DNA of 64,000 bases, from contig JAWKVX010000006.1 in NCBI GenBank assembly GCA_041397825.1, forward strand, positions 434,001 to 498,000. Direction: 5' to 3'. This DNA comes from JANNSX01 sp041397825. GTDB lineage: Bacteria > Pseudomonadota > Alphaproteobacteria > Rhizobiales > Hyphomicrobiaceae. Below, piece after piece: positions 18,783-28,141 of the stretch. The notes under the pieces were generated by a model. The model saw only the letters and a list, made by a program, of their open reading frames with translations, had not been told where the DNA came from and ran no database searches. How positions within the stretch are numbered: position 1 is the first letter of the stretch; every line of letters starts with the position of its first letter. Made by a program: the position numbers and the translations under genes.

Positions 18783-19424
18783 TTAGTGGCGAGTGAGGAT
18801 GCTGGGTTTGGGAGGCAGCGCTGCCACCTCGGCGAGGCCCGACGTCGGCCCCGTCTCCGGCAGTCCCTCGGTGCTCTCGGTCGCAGCGCCCAGGATGGCC
18901 ACCGGCACCGGCTGGCAGACATTCCAGATCGCACGGAAGGATTGGGTCGAGCGCTTGGCCGCCTCGACGTGGAAGGTGTCGAACATCTCGTAGGCGTCAC
19001 GCGTCTCCGGCTCGCGACGCATGCAATCGCCGGTCCAGGTCATGTTGAGACCAAGCACCATCTGTTCGTGCGCCTCGTGCAGCGGGGACCTGGCGGCCCA
19101 CCGGAGCCGGACGATCGGATGACGACCCGGCTCGGCCCGGCTCAGCGTCACCCAGTCCGCCATCAGCTCGGCGGGTTCCAGGCGAGCGAAGGCGACCTCG
19201 AGCGAGATGTGCAGGGACTTCAATTCGTTGGCTGCGGAAAGCAGGGCCCTTGCCACCGGCGAGCTCGGCGATCGGGCGATCAGCGTGCCGTGGCGGACCC
19301 GTCCATCCGTGCTGTCGCTGACGCTGGTTCTGTCGAGGTAGTAGCCGACGAAACGCGCAATGTTTTCTTGCTTCTCGAGATGCCGGACGAGCTTGGCCTG
19401 ACGCGCATTCTCGAAAAAGTTCAT
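18783..19424 (-). CDS. Protein of unknown function, 213 residues
   Basis: A soluble-looking protein with no signal peptide and no membrane segment. The start at 19424 (MNFFENARQAKLVRHLEKQE) is chosen because an AAGAGGG ribosome-binding site lies 8 bases upstream; in-frame codons upstream are too close to it. It contains helical stretches, a central SPLHEAHEQMVLGLNMTW region, and a Pro/Gly-rich tail. I do not recognise a family. It sits alone between the large membrane protein gene and the alpha-2-macroglobulin operon, all on the minus strand, and is flanked by strong stem structures on both sides, so it is probably its own transcription unit. Confidence 0.6.
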   Translation of the reverse strand: MNFFENARQAKLVRHLEKQENIARFVGYYLDRTSVSDSTDGRVRHGTLIARSPSSPVARALLSAANELKSLHISLEVAFARLEPAELMADWVTLSRAEPGRHPIVRLRWAARSPLHEAHEQMVLGLNMTWTGDCMRREPETRDAYEMFDTFHVEAAKRSTQSFRAIWNVCQPVPVAILGAATESTEGLPETGPTSGLAEVAALPPKPSILTRH

Positions 19425-19526
19425 TTCCATTACCCTCTTCAAGCTCTGACCGGTTGACCGGCCTCATGCGCGTTTCCTCGTTCGCCCATTAAGCAGCGGC
19501 TCGGTTAAAGAACGATTGCAGTGTGA

Positions 19527-19559
19527 ACCGGGATGAGAACTTTTTCTTCTCATCCCGGT
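19527..19559 (-). terminator. Perfect 13-bp hairpin between minus-strand genes
   Basis: ACCGGGATGAGAA at 19527-19539 pairs perfectly with TTCTCATCCCGGT at 19547-19559 around a 7-base loop. It lies 51 bases beyond the stop of the 946-residue gene in the transcription direction and about 100 bases before the next start. No T-run follows on the minus strand, so it may be a Rho-assisted or processing stem. Confidence 0.5.
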
Positions 19560-19609
19560 CCTGCCCCGTCCCGCGTCCGCGCCTCGTCCTGTCGACGGAC
19601 AGCATCTGC

Positions 19610-22450
19610 TCAACTCTTCCGTGTCCACCACTGAGTGATCATGGGGACGTTCAGCTCGGCCTGCTCGGTCGGATGTAGGTCCTCGAACGCGTCGAGCCCG
19701 GGCTCGAGATCGTCGACGGACATCCGATCGAACCCGTTCCGAACCTCGGCATCTGGCCGTGTTGCCGATGTGTCCGTGTTTTTCTGCGCCATGCGCCCGG
19801 TTTCATCGATGAAACGTCGGACGTCCTCGGGACTCGACATGACCGGAGCTCCTAAGGGACGAGCGCCAAGGCCGGGAGCCGGTGCCCACTCCTCGAAGGG
19901 TTCGACGGTGGTGACGGTCTCGACCAGCGGCTCGATCCGCTCGGCGCCATGTTGCGCATTTGCCTCCCGCAGGAGATCGAGCAGGCTCGGCTCGCGGGGG
20001 GCTGGTTCCTCGATCTTCGGGGCAAGCGATCCCTGGACCGTAACCGGCGTCTCCGCGTGGGAGATGTAGGGCATCGGGATGACCTGGCCCGCGGTGTTCA
20101 AGCCGGTCGGCCGTGCCGGCGTTTCTGGGAGTGAATGGTAGGACCGTGCGCGGGAGCCCCTTTCTCCCGACAGGGCCGGACCGGCCGGCTCGTCATGCCG
20201 CTCGACGCGGCCCTTAACCTTGCCATTGACGTGGACGTCGGGAGCAGGACGCGCTGCGCCGGAGATCTTGTGGCCGTTCCGCGAGCCATTCATCCAGGCA
20301 ACAGCATCGCCGTTCGCCGCCTGACGATAGGGCTCGGCCTCCGGCTCCTCCGTGTCCTTCGAAGCCTGCGTCAGCTCGGCGATGACGGTCGCTTGCGCCT
20401 CAAGCATGGATGACTGCTTCCGGACCGTCTCGGCAAGATCGTCGAGCGTGCGCTTGACGTCGTCATCGAGTGCCGCCGTTGAGGTGGTCGGGTGTTGGCC
20501 CGCGCTGCCAGTCGGGGGCTCCGCCGAAAGTGTCTCGGCGACGGGCTTGCCCGTCATGTCATTGGCAACGTCGCCCAGCTCCGGCATGCCATCGTCGAGC
20601 ACCGGAGGCTCCCGACGCAGCGGATCGATGAAACTCCGCCAGCGCCGGGCACGTTTGGCCAGACGCTCGGCCTCGGCCTGCTCGCGTGCAGCGCGCTCAT
20701 CCGCCGCCATCTTCATGGCGCGCATGCGGCGCTGCTCCGCCTCGACGCGCTTGGCCGCGCCCATGATGGCGGACAGGATCATCTCCGGCCAGGCGCCGTT
20801 GTTGAACTTGAAGATTCGGAAGGCCTCGACCTCGGCGTATTTGCTGCGCTGCTGGCGAAGCTTCTTCTGGATGTAGCCGGCCGTGAACATCGACAACGGC
20901 ACGGGCTTGAAGATCTGCTCGCGCTCGAAGCTCGTGAAAAGGTTGTTGAGAAGATAGGCCTCCAGCTGGGCCCTCTCGTTCTCCTCCTTCGAGACGCCGC
21001 GCTCCTCGCCGCCGTTCAGCGGGATGGCGGCATAGTAGACGCCGCGCCAGTTGAACACCACATGTCGGAGCACCTCGAAGGTCCGCCGGATCGTCTCGTC
21101 GACATGGATGGCGTGGAATTTGGAGAGCACCTCGATGACCGGCCATTCCTGGGCCTCTTTCATCTTCGTCTCGAGCCGCACGAAGCGGTTCATCGGCCGG
21201 CTGATGGAGACGAGCAGGAGGCACAGGTCGACGAAGACGGCAGAGAGCAGCGGCACCCAGTCGCGCTGGCCAAGTCCGACGGCAACCTCGTCGTTTCGTG
21301 ATGCTGGCGCCGCACTCGGCTCGAGCGATTGGATCGCGCGCTTCTGCTCGTCGCGAATCTCGTCGGCAGAGGGCGGCAACTTGAACTTGAGCGCGCCGGT
21401 CATGGTCGCGAGCAGGCGCCGAAACGCCTCGATGGTGGCCTCCGGGCCTTCGACAGCGGCAATGCCGGGCTTCGTCACATCCGGCAAGTTGTCGATGGCG
21501 AGCACGGCTCCGCGGAGGGCGGCCTGCAGCTGCTGGTCCGGACAGGCGAATGTTCCGCCCTTCTCGTCGGAGAAGGTCGTGCGCTCGGCCCGGTCGGCGA
21601 AGTCGGCGCGGAATTGCTTGAGCTGGGGGTCGGTGCGGAAGGCGTTGAAGCTGGTAACGGTGCGGTCGAGCTTGCGGCCGAGTCCGCGCATGAACTCGTT
21701 GCGGGTGCCGGTCGCATCGAAGGTCGACGCGTCCTGCATGACAACCTTGGCGAGATCCGTGTCGAGCGCCTTGACGTCGGACTGCAGGACACCGATGCGC
21801 TGCTTGACGAATGACGCCGCGAACGAAAACCGGTTGGCATCGGCCTCGCGGAGTCGGCGACGCGGGCCGTCGCCCGGCCTGCTGTTCGGACAGGATCGGC
21901 CCGTCGCGACCTCGTCGGCGGCCTTCTGTGTCGATATCGCGGCCAGCGAGTCGAGCGTGGTGATGAGTTGGGAGAGCCGAGTCTCAGCACCATGCAGTGC
22001 AGACTGGACCTGTGTCACGGCACTCTCGGCCGAGCGCGATGCCTCGGTCCGGCTTTCGAGGACTTTCCAGTAGAAGCCGAAGCCGAAGCCGACGGAGATG
22101 GTGGTCAGGAAAATGTAGCCGGCGACGTAGATCAGCTTGATGCCGCCGTTGATGGGCGCGAAGATCTGGTCGAGCAGCCAAATGATCATCAGCATCAGCA
22201 TGGCGACCGAGAAGCCGATGGCTGCCTTGAGCGGCAGACTGACGGAGCCCATATTGGCCTCGATCAGCTCGAGCATGCCGACATAGGTCGCGATCCAGGA
22301 CAGGATGCCGAGGCCGGTGACGAGAAGAATCTTCTTCCAGTCGCTGCGTTGCTTGTGGGGACGCTTCTCGCTCTCCTCCTCGCCGTAGGCCTCGGTGGCG
22401 AACAGCGACGCGTCGAAGGCGGAAGCAGACGTCGTCTTTGCGTCAGTCAT
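19610..22450 (-). CDS. Large membrane and coiled-coil protein of unknown function
   Basis: 946 residues. A short acidic and basic N-terminus is followed by three closely spaced membrane segments (about 41-63, 73-97 and 104-128). A long region of about 270 residues with coiled-coil character comes next (EASRSAESAVTQVQSALHGA onward), then a fourth hydrophobic segment near residue 410 (LLSAVFVDLCLLLVSI). The cytoplasmic C-terminal half has a conserved-looking helical domain, a charged stretch (RRMRAMKMAADERAAREQAE) and a Pro/Glu-rich, probably disordered tail. I recognise no family. The topology suggests a scaffold or sensor at the inner membrane. It is divergent from trpA. Confidence 0.7.
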   Translation of the reverse strand: MTDAKTTSASAFDASLFATEAYGEEESEKRPHKQRSDWKKILLVTGLGILSWIATYVGMLELIEANMGSVSLPLKAAIGFSVAMLMLMIIWLLDQIFAPINGGIKLIYVAGYIFLTTISVGFGFGFYWKVLESRTEASRSAESAVTQVQSALHGAETRLSQLITTLDSLAAISTQKAADEVATGRSCPNSRPGDGPRRRLREADANRFSFAASFVKQRIGVLQSDVKALDTDLAKVVMQDASTFDATGTRNEFMRGLGRKLDRTVTSFNAFRTDPQLKQFRADFADRAERTTFSDEKGGTFACPDQQLQAALRGAVLAIDNLPDVTKPGIAAVEGPEATIEAFRRLLATMTGALKFKLPPSADEIRDEQKRAIQSLEPSAAPASRNDEVAVGLGQRDWVPLLSAVFVDLCLLLVSISRPMNRFVRLETKMKEAQEWPVIEVLSKFHAIHVDETIRRTFEVLRHVVFNWRGVYYAAIPLNGGEERGVSKEENERAQLEAYLLNNLFTSFEREQIFKPVPLSMFTAGYIQKKLRQQRSKYAEVEAFRIFKFNNGAWPEMILSAIMGAAKRVEAEQRRMRAMKMAADERAAREQAEAERLAKRARRWRSFIDPLRREPPVLDDGMPELGDVANDMTGKPVAETLSAEPPTGSAGQHPTTSTAALDDDVKRTLDDLAETVRKQSSMLEAQATVIAELTQASKDTEEPEAEPYRQAANGDAVAWMNGSRNGHKISGAARPAPDVHVNGKVKGRVERHDEPAGPALSGERGSRARSYHSLPETPARPTGLNTAGQVIPMPYISHAETPVTVQGSLAPKIEEPAPREPSLLDLLREANAQHGAERIEPLVETVTTVEPFEEWAPAPGLGARPLGAPVMSSPEDVRRFIDETGRMAQKNTDTSATRPDAEVRNGFDRMSVDDLEPGLDAFEDLHPTEQAELNVPMITQWWTRKS

Positions 22451-22839
22451 GGCTGTGGCCGGGGCTCCCTACGCGCCACGCTTGGATTTGCGGGCGATCC
22501 ACCGCAACGACGCGGCGCCGATCGCACATGAATTGCCCCACAACCCCGAACGCGACGAAAACTTGGCTATCGAACTCGATTGTCCCCCGGTCTGATCCGG
22601 TTCTGGTTTTCTTCTCCCAAATGGGCCGTTCTTTGGTCCGTATGTGGCAGAAGTGGGTTACTGCACAGACGATGCGTTCGGCGGCGGGGTCGGAGAGTGA
22701 AATCGGGCATGGCGCATCACCATCGGCGCCTGCTCAGGGTGCTGCGGCCGACACTGCGCGGCACGGCACGCCCTTGACCCTCCCAGTCCCGCGCCCTACG
22801 ACCATCAGACCGCATTCAGCGACGAGCGTTCCATTTCCC
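22451..22839. other. Divergent intergenic region upstream of trpA
   Basis: 389 bases between the 946-residue gene and trpA. An open frame runs through it into trpA, but its translation has no similarity to TrpB, TrpF or any recognised family and its composition looks non-coding. It probably holds the promoters for both genes. I see no attenuator-type leader peptide rich in tryptophan. Confidence 0.45.
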
Positions 22840-23661
22840 ATGCCGACCCGTATCGATACCCGTTTCGCCGAACTCAAAGCCAAGGGCCGGCCGGCCTTCG
22901 TCACCTTCATCACCGCCGGCGATCCCGACCTCGAGACCTCGAAAGCCATTCTCGCCGCGCTGCCCGCTGCCGGGGCCGACGTCATCGAGCTCGGCATGCC
23001 GTTCTCCGATCCGATGGCCGACGGACCGGCGATCCAGGCCGCTTCCGAGCGCGCGCTCAAGGCCGGGCAGAACATGCACAAGACGCTCGATCTGGTGCGG
23101 GACTTCCGGACATCGGACAAGACAACGCCGATCGTCCTCATGGGTTACTACAACCCCATCTACCAGTATCCGAACGACCGATTTATCAGTGATGCGGTTG
23201 CGGCCGGCGTCGATGGGCTCATCGTCGTCGACGTGCCACCCGAGGCCGATGACGAGCTCTGCCTTCCGGCGATCGCCAAGGGTTTGAACTTCATCCGCCT
23301 GGCGACGCCGACGACCGACGATCGGCGGCTGCCGGCCGTGCTGAGGAACACGTCCGGGTTCGTCTACTACGTGTCGATCGCCGGCATCACCGGTACGAAG
23401 GCTCCGGATATCACCTCGGTGGCTGCCCAGGTGAAACGAATAAAGAACGCGACGACACTTCCCGTCGCCGTCGGGTTCGGAGTCAAGACGCCCGAGCAGG
23501 CCAGGTCCATCGGACAGGTGGCCGATGGTGTCGTCGTCGGTTCAGCGCTGGTTCAGGCGATCAAGGACAGTCTGGACAGCAACGGCAAGGCCACACCCAA
23601 GACGAAGGAAGCTGTGGTCGAGCTGGTGCAAAGTCTTTCCGGAGCATTACGGGGCTGTTAA
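22840..23661 (+). CDS. trpA: Tryptophan synthase alpha subunit
   Basis: Cleaves indole-3-glycerol phosphate to indole and glyceraldehyde 3-phosphate, delivering indole to TrpB. At 273 residues it is full length. The catalytic glutamate and aspartate are in VIELGMPFSDPMADGP, and the phosphate-binding loop is in VGFGVKTPEQA with GVVVGSALV. The ATG at 22840 begins the conserved MPTRIDTRFAELK; the upstream open frame is not part of the protein. Unlike many relatives, no trpB or trpF lies immediately upstream; the neighbour there is an unrelated gene on the other strand. accD and folC follow in the usual order. Confidence 0.96.
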   Translation: MPTRIDTRFAELKAKGRPAFVTFITAGDPDLETSKAILAALPAAGADVIELGMPFSDPMADGPAIQAASERALKAGQNMHKTLDLVRDFRTSDKTTPIVLMGYYNPIYQYPNDRFISDAVAAGVDGLIVVDVPPEADDELCLPAIAKGLNFIRLATPTTDDRRLPAVLRNTSGFVYYVSIAGITGTKAPDITSVAAQVKRIKNATTLPVAVGFGVKTPEQARSIGQVADGVVVGSALVQAIKDSLDSNGKATPKTKEAVVELVQSLSGALRGC

Positions 23662-23788
23662 CCTTTATGCCACGCGTCGGCTGAGTCGCAGGCCTCGGTT
23701 TGCTTTCTCGTCGCCAGAGCGGCCTATATGACGTATGGGTGCCTGCAGTCCCCAGGGACCGCGGCCCGTAAGAGGAGCGAGACCCACC

Positions 23789-24775
23789 TTGAATTGGATC
23801 AACAACGTCGTCCGGCCGAAGATTCGTGGCATATGGCAGCGCCGCGAAATGCCCGAGAACCTCTGGGTGAAGTGCCCGGAGAGCGGCCAGATGGTCTATT
23901 ACAAGGATCTCGAGGCCAATCAGTTCGTGATGCCCGGCTCCGGCTATCACATGCGCATGGAGGCACCTCAGCGGTTGGCCTTCTTCTTCGACAACGGCGA
24001 GTACTCGCGGATCACGGTGCCGGAGGTGCCGCACGATCCCCTTAAGTTCCGCGACGAGCGCCGCTATTCGGATCGTCTCAAGGATGCCCGGCAGGACACC
24101 GAGCTCAACGACGCCGTCATCGTTGCCGAAGGCACGCTCGACGAGCTGCCGGTCGTGGCCGCCGTCCAGGACTTCCGCTTCATGGGTGGCTCACTCGGCA
24201 TGGCAGCCGGTGAGGCCGTCGTCACGGGCATGCTCAAGGCCGTGGAGAAGAGGTCGCCCTTCGTGATGTTCGCGGCATCGGGCGGCGCCCGCATGCAGGA
24301 GGGCGTGCTTTCGCTCATGCAGATGCCCCGGACGACCGTTGCCGTGCAACGGCTGCGCGAGGCGCATCTTCCTTACATCGTCGTGCTGACCCATCCGACC
24401 ACCGGCGGGGTCACCGCGTCTTATGCCATGCTCGGCGACGTGCATGTTGCCGAGCCCGGCGCGCTTATCGGCTTCGCCGGTCCGCGCGTCATCGAGCAGA
24501 CAATCCGCGAGCAGTTGCCGGAAGGCTTCCAGCGCTCCGAGTATCTGCTCGACCACGGCATGGTCGACATCGTCGTACACCGGCACAAGCTGCGCGAGAC
24601 GCTGTCCCGCCTCTGCCGAGTCCTCATGCGTCTGCCGGCTCCGGCCAACTACAACGGCAGAGCCACCGTCGGCCGGACGAACGGCGTGCCGGCGCTGACC
24701 GACCAAAGCCACGCGCCGCGCGCGGACGCGCTTGTCGGCGCCGAGGTCAAGGCCGAAGCGGTGCAGCACGGTTGA
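23789..24775 (+). CDS. accD: Acetyl-CoA carboxylase carboxyltransferase subunit beta
   Basis: Beta subunit of the carboxyltransferase that forms malonyl-CoA for fatty acid synthesis. I place the start at the TTG at 23789, because the conserved N-terminus NWINNVVRPKIRGI begins there and a GAGGAG ribosome-binding site lies 11 bases upstream; an ATG at 23735 would add an unlikely leader. Length is 328 residues. The carboxyltransferase core (GGSLGMAAGEAVV, ASGGARMQEG, TTGGVTASYAMLGD) is intact. The N-terminal zinc ribbon keeps only one of four cysteines (Cys29), the others being Ser, Met and Ser, a loss also present in rhizobial AccD. Confidence 0.95.
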   Translation: MNWINNVVRPKIRGIWQRREMPENLWVKCPESGQMVYYKDLEANQFVMPGSGYHMRMEAPQRLAFFFDNGEYSRITVPEVPHDPLKFRDERRYSDRLKDARQDTELNDAVIVAEGTLDELPVVAAVQDFRFMGGSLGMAAGEAVVTGMLKAVEKRSPFVMFAASGGARMQEGVLSLMQMPRTTVAVQRLREAHLPYIVVLTHPTTGGVTASYAMLGDVHVAEPGALIGFAGPRVIEQTIREQLPEGFQRSEYLLDHGMVDIVVHRHKLRETLSRLCRVLMRLPAPANYNGRATVGRTNGVPALTDQSHAPRADALVGAEVKAEAVQHG

Positions 24776-24848
24776 GCGGCGTCCTTGCGGGCGATCCTGA
24801 GCCGCCGGCCACGTTGTCAGCCGATGCGCCCCTCTCGAGAGGTGCGTA

Positions 24849-26186
24849 GTGTCGGGTCAATTCCGCTCCCCGGAGCTCCTTGCCGCGTTGCGTCGCCGTG
24901 CGCCGGCCGTCATCGACCTGACGCTCGACCGGATGCGGGCACTGCTGGCGGCCCTCGGCCATCCCGAGCAGCGATTGCCGCCGGTTGTTCATATCGCCGG
25001 GACGAACGGCAAGGGCTCGGTTCTGGCCCTGATCCGCGCCATGCTGGAGGCCGCCGGCCACCGGGTGCATGCGTTCACTTCGCCGCCCGTCCGATCGGTC
25101 TATGACGCCATCTGGCTCGCGAGTGCTGATGGCCGAAGCGCCGAGATCACCGATGACGACTACGCGACGCTGTTGGAGCGGGTTCTCGCCGCCTCCGAGC
25201 GGACACCGGTTACCGCCTTCGAAGCCGAGACGGCGGCGGCCTTGCTCGCCTTCAGTGAGACGCCGGCCGATCTCCTGCTCCTCGAGGTCGGCATGGGCGG
25301 GCGATTAGATGCGACCAATGTGATCGGGCAACCGCGGCTCACCGTCATCACGCCGATCGGCCTCGACCATCAGGCCTTCCTCGGAGCAACGCTCGCAGAG
25401 ATCACCGCAGCCAAGGCGGGCATCCTGAAGCGCGACGTGCTGGGCATCATCGCGCGCCAGGAGCCGGAGTCGCTCGACGTCATCGAGGCCGAGGCTGCGC
25501 GCGTGCGCGCGCCGCTTGTGGTTCACGGCCGCGATTTCGATGCCTATGCGCAGAACGGCCGGCTCGTCTATCAGGACGAGGATGGCTTGCTCGACCTGCC
25601 GCCGCCGGCGCTTGCCGGGCCGCATCAGGTCGATAATGCTGGAACGGCGATCGCCGCGGTGCTGCGGCTGGGCGAGCACAAGCCGTCGAGCGAGGCGATC
25701 GCGCAGGGGCTACGCACGGTGCGCTGGCCAGGTCGTCTGCAACCCTTGCCGGCGCTGCTGGCGAGATCAGGTTTGCCCGATGGCAGCGAGCTGTGGGTCG
25801 ACGGCGGGCACAACCACACCGCCGCGCTCGCCATCGCCGAGGCGCTCCGCCGTCGCACCGTCGAGCGGCCGCTGCCTCTGCATCTGATCATCGGCATGCT
25901 CGCGTCGCGCGATCCCGGACCGTATCTGCAGCCGCTGGTGCCGCTGGCGGCCTCGCTCATCGCGGTGCCCATTCCGGATACGTCGCGGGCTTATGCCAAG
26001 GCGCATGCCCCGGCGGCGATTGCGGAGGCCGCGCGATCAGTCGGGGGGATGGCGAGCGAGGCCACGAGCGTCGAGGCCGCGCTGACGCAGCTGGCGACAT
26101 CCCGCGAGCCCGTCCGTGTGCTCATCGCGGGATCGCTGCATCTGGCCGGTGCGGTGTTGGCGGCGGAGGACGCCGCAGCGTCGTAG
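24849..26186 (+). CDS. folC: Bifunctional dihydrofolate/folylpolyglutamate synthase
   Basis: Adds glutamate to dihydropteroate and to reduced folates. At 445 residues it is of normal size. The Mur-ligase type P-loop is in HIAGTNGKGSVLAL, a second ATP-site block is in LEVGMGGRLDATNVI, and the C-terminal domain has DGGHNHTAAL. The start is GTG at 24849. It is the third gene of trpA-accD-folC, the arrangement common in alphaproteobacteria, and is convergent with mcd. Confidence 0.94.
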   Translation: MSGQFRSPELLAALRRRAPAVIDLTLDRMRALLAALGHPEQRLPPVVHIAGTNGKGSVLALIRAMLEAAGHRVHAFTSPPVRSVYDAIWLASADGRSAEITDDDYATLLERVLAASERTPVTAFEAETAAALLAFSETPADLLLLEVGMGGRLDATNVIGQPRLTVITPIGLDHQAFLGATLAEITAAKAGILKRDVLGIIARQEPESLDVIEAEAARVRAPLVVHGRDFDAYAQNGRLVYQDEDGLLDLPPPALAGPHQVDNAGTAIAAVLRLGEHKPSSEAIAQGLRTVRWPGRLQPLPALLARSGLPDGSELWVDGGHNHTAALAIAEALRRRTVERPLPLHLIIGMLASRDPGPYLQPLVPLAASLIAVPIPDTSRAYAKAHAPAAIAEAARSVGGMASEATSVEAALTQLATSREPVRVLIAGSLHLAGAVLAAEDAAAS

Positions 26187-26379
26187 CGGGCGACCAACCG
26201 GACTTGCCCGTCATCCTCGGCGAGCAATGGCCGCATGGCCGTGCGCTGTCGCGGGATTCAGTGCGAAGCTACGGCTGAACGGCGCCAATCTTGCCCCTCT
26301 GGCGAACTCACTCTCCTGGATCCGTATCCGGCGCTCGCGTCCGTTCGCTTGGACCAGGATGCCGGAAGGAAGCCGATGA

Positions 26380-28044
26380 TCAATTGCCTCCCTCCAACAA
26401 CCGCCGCGCGATGACCTGTGCCTGGATCTCGGCCGCGCCTTCGAAAATATTGAGAATTCGAGCATCGCAGAGCACGCGCGAAATCGGGAACTCGACCGCA
26501 AAGCCGTTGCCGCCGTGGATTTGCAGCGCGTTGTCGGCGGCAGCCCAGGCGACGCGGGCGGCGAGCAGCTTCGCCATGCCGGCCTCGAGATCACAGCGAC
26601 GGCCGAGATCCTTCTGGCGCGCCGCGAAATAGGTGAGTTGGCGCGCCACCGCCACGTCGATCGCCATGGCACAAATCTTGTTGGCGACCCGCGGGAAACC
26701 GTAGATCGCGCGCCCGAACTGCTGGCGCTCGCGGGCGTACTTCAAGGCCAGATCGAAGGCGGACTGCGCCACGCCGACGGCGCGGGCCGCCGTCTGGATG
26801 CGGGCCGCCTCGAACGTCTGCATGAGTTGCTTGAAGCCCTGCCCCTCGACGCCGCCGAGCAGATTTTCCGCCGGCACCTCGAAGCCGTCGAAGGAGATGT
26901 CGAACTCCTTCATGCCGCGATAGCCGAGGACCTCGATCTCGGAGCCCGTCATGCCCTTGGCCGGGAAAGGATCGGCGTCCGAGCCGCGCGGCTTCGGCGC
27001 CAAAAGCATGGAGAGGCCTTTGTAACCTGTCTCGTCCGGGTTCGTGCGCACCAGCAAGGTCATCAGATCGGCGCGCACTGGATGCGTGATCCAGGTCTTC
27101 TGGCCGGTGACGCGATAGACATCGCCGTCGCGCACGGCGCGGGTCTTGAGTGACGCCAGATCGGAGCCGGTGTTGGGCTCAGTGAAAACGGCGGTGGGAA
27201 GGATCTCGCCGGAGGCGATTCTCGGCAGCCAGTGCGCCTTCTGCACATCAGTGCCACCCGCCAGGATCAGCTCGGCCGCGATCTCGGAGCGCGTGCCGAG
27301 TGAGCCAACGCCGATATAGGCCCGGCTCAGTTCCTCGGAGACGACGCACATGCTCTCCTTGCCGAGGCCGAGGCCGCCGAAGCTCTCCGGGATCGTCAGC
27401 CCGAAGACGCCGAGCGAACTCATCGTCTCGATCACCGAGAGCGGGATATACGCGTTGTCGAGGTGCCAGCCGTGCGCGTGCGGCGCCACCTCGTTGTCGG
27501 CGAAGCGGCGCATCTCGGCGCGAAAGGTCTCGTAGGTCGGCTCGAGGCCCGGCTCGCCGGCGAGAGCGCCCGGATCGAGCAGGCCGATCAGCTCCGCCAG
27601 CCGCGCCCGCTCGCCATCGCCGAAGCCGGCATCGATCAACTGGCCGGCGGTGCCCGACAAGAAGCGTGCGACGCTCTGCCGGGAGACGCCAAGCTGGCTC
27701 GGTCTGACGGACTCGCCCTGGCTCATCGGAATTCCGCCGGCGATCTCTGCCAGATACTCGGAGAAGGCGCCGGTGATGAGCAGGCGCTCGAGCTCGCCGA
27801 GCCGGCCGGCGGTCTCCAGCCGCTCGCCCCAGGCCTTGACCTGCCGCAATGCCTCGACATAGGTCGCCAGCCAGGAGAGACCATGCGCCGCGTGCTGCTG
27901 GCGATCGATGCCGCCTTCGTTGCTGATCTTTTGCGCGACGGCCTGACGCGCCTCGAGCAGGATCTGCTCGGCCGCCTGAAGGGCCTCGCCGGTGTCGGTC
28001 AAGAGGCGCGTCGCGCCGATCGATGGGGCAGCCGATCCCGCCAT
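26380..28044 (-). CDS. mcd: (2S)-methylsuccinyl-CoA dehydrogenase Mcd
   Basis: An acyl-CoA dehydrogenase of 554 residues, about 150-170 residues longer at the N-terminus than ordinary short-chain enzymes. That extension is the hallmark of methylsuccinyl-CoA dehydrogenase, which forms mesaconyl-CoA in the ethylmalonyl-CoA pathway. Core motifs are clear: FTEPNTGSDLASLKT, YRVTGQKTWITHP, ERQQFGRAIYGFPRV, and the C-terminal QIHGGNGFAVEFPISR. It uses FAD and passes electrons to ETF. ccr and ecm of the same pathway lie about 8 and 10 kb away. A TTTGCA element lies about 16 bases before the start. A general acyl-CoA dehydrogenase is the alternative, but the extension and context favour Mcd. Confidence 0.85.
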   Translation of the reverse strand: MAGSAAPSIGATRLLTDTGEALQAAEQILLEARQAVAQKISNEGGIDRQQHAAHGLSWLATYVEALRQVKAWGERLETAGRLGELERLLITGAFSEYLAEIAGGIPMSQGESVRPSQLGVSRQSVARFLSGTAGQLIDAGFGDGERARLAELIGLLDPGALAGEPGLEPTYETFRAEMRRFADNEVAPHAHGWHLDNAYIPLSVIETMSSLGVFGLTIPESFGGLGLGKESMCVVSEELSRAYIGVGSLGTRSEIAAELILAGGTDVQKAHWLPRIASGEILPTAVFTEPNTGSDLASLKTRAVRDGDVYRVTGQKTWITHPVRADLMTLLVRTNPDETGYKGLSMLLAPKPRGSDADPFPAKGMTGSEIEVLGYRGMKEFDISFDGFEVPAENLLGGVEGQGFKQLMQTFEAARIQTAARAVGVAQSAFDLALKYARERQQFGRAIYGFPRVANKICAMAIDVAVARQLTYFAARQKDLGRRCDLEAGMAKLLAARVAWAAADNALQIHGGNGFAVEFPISRVLCDARILNIFEGAAEIQAQVIARRLLEGGN

Positions 28045-28141
28045 GCTCCGTGTCCTCGATTTGCATGATTCCGCCGTGCGGCGACCCTAGCAGTCCCCGC
28101 TCCGGCATCCCATGCGACCAACAGCCGGAACGACCCGCCGG

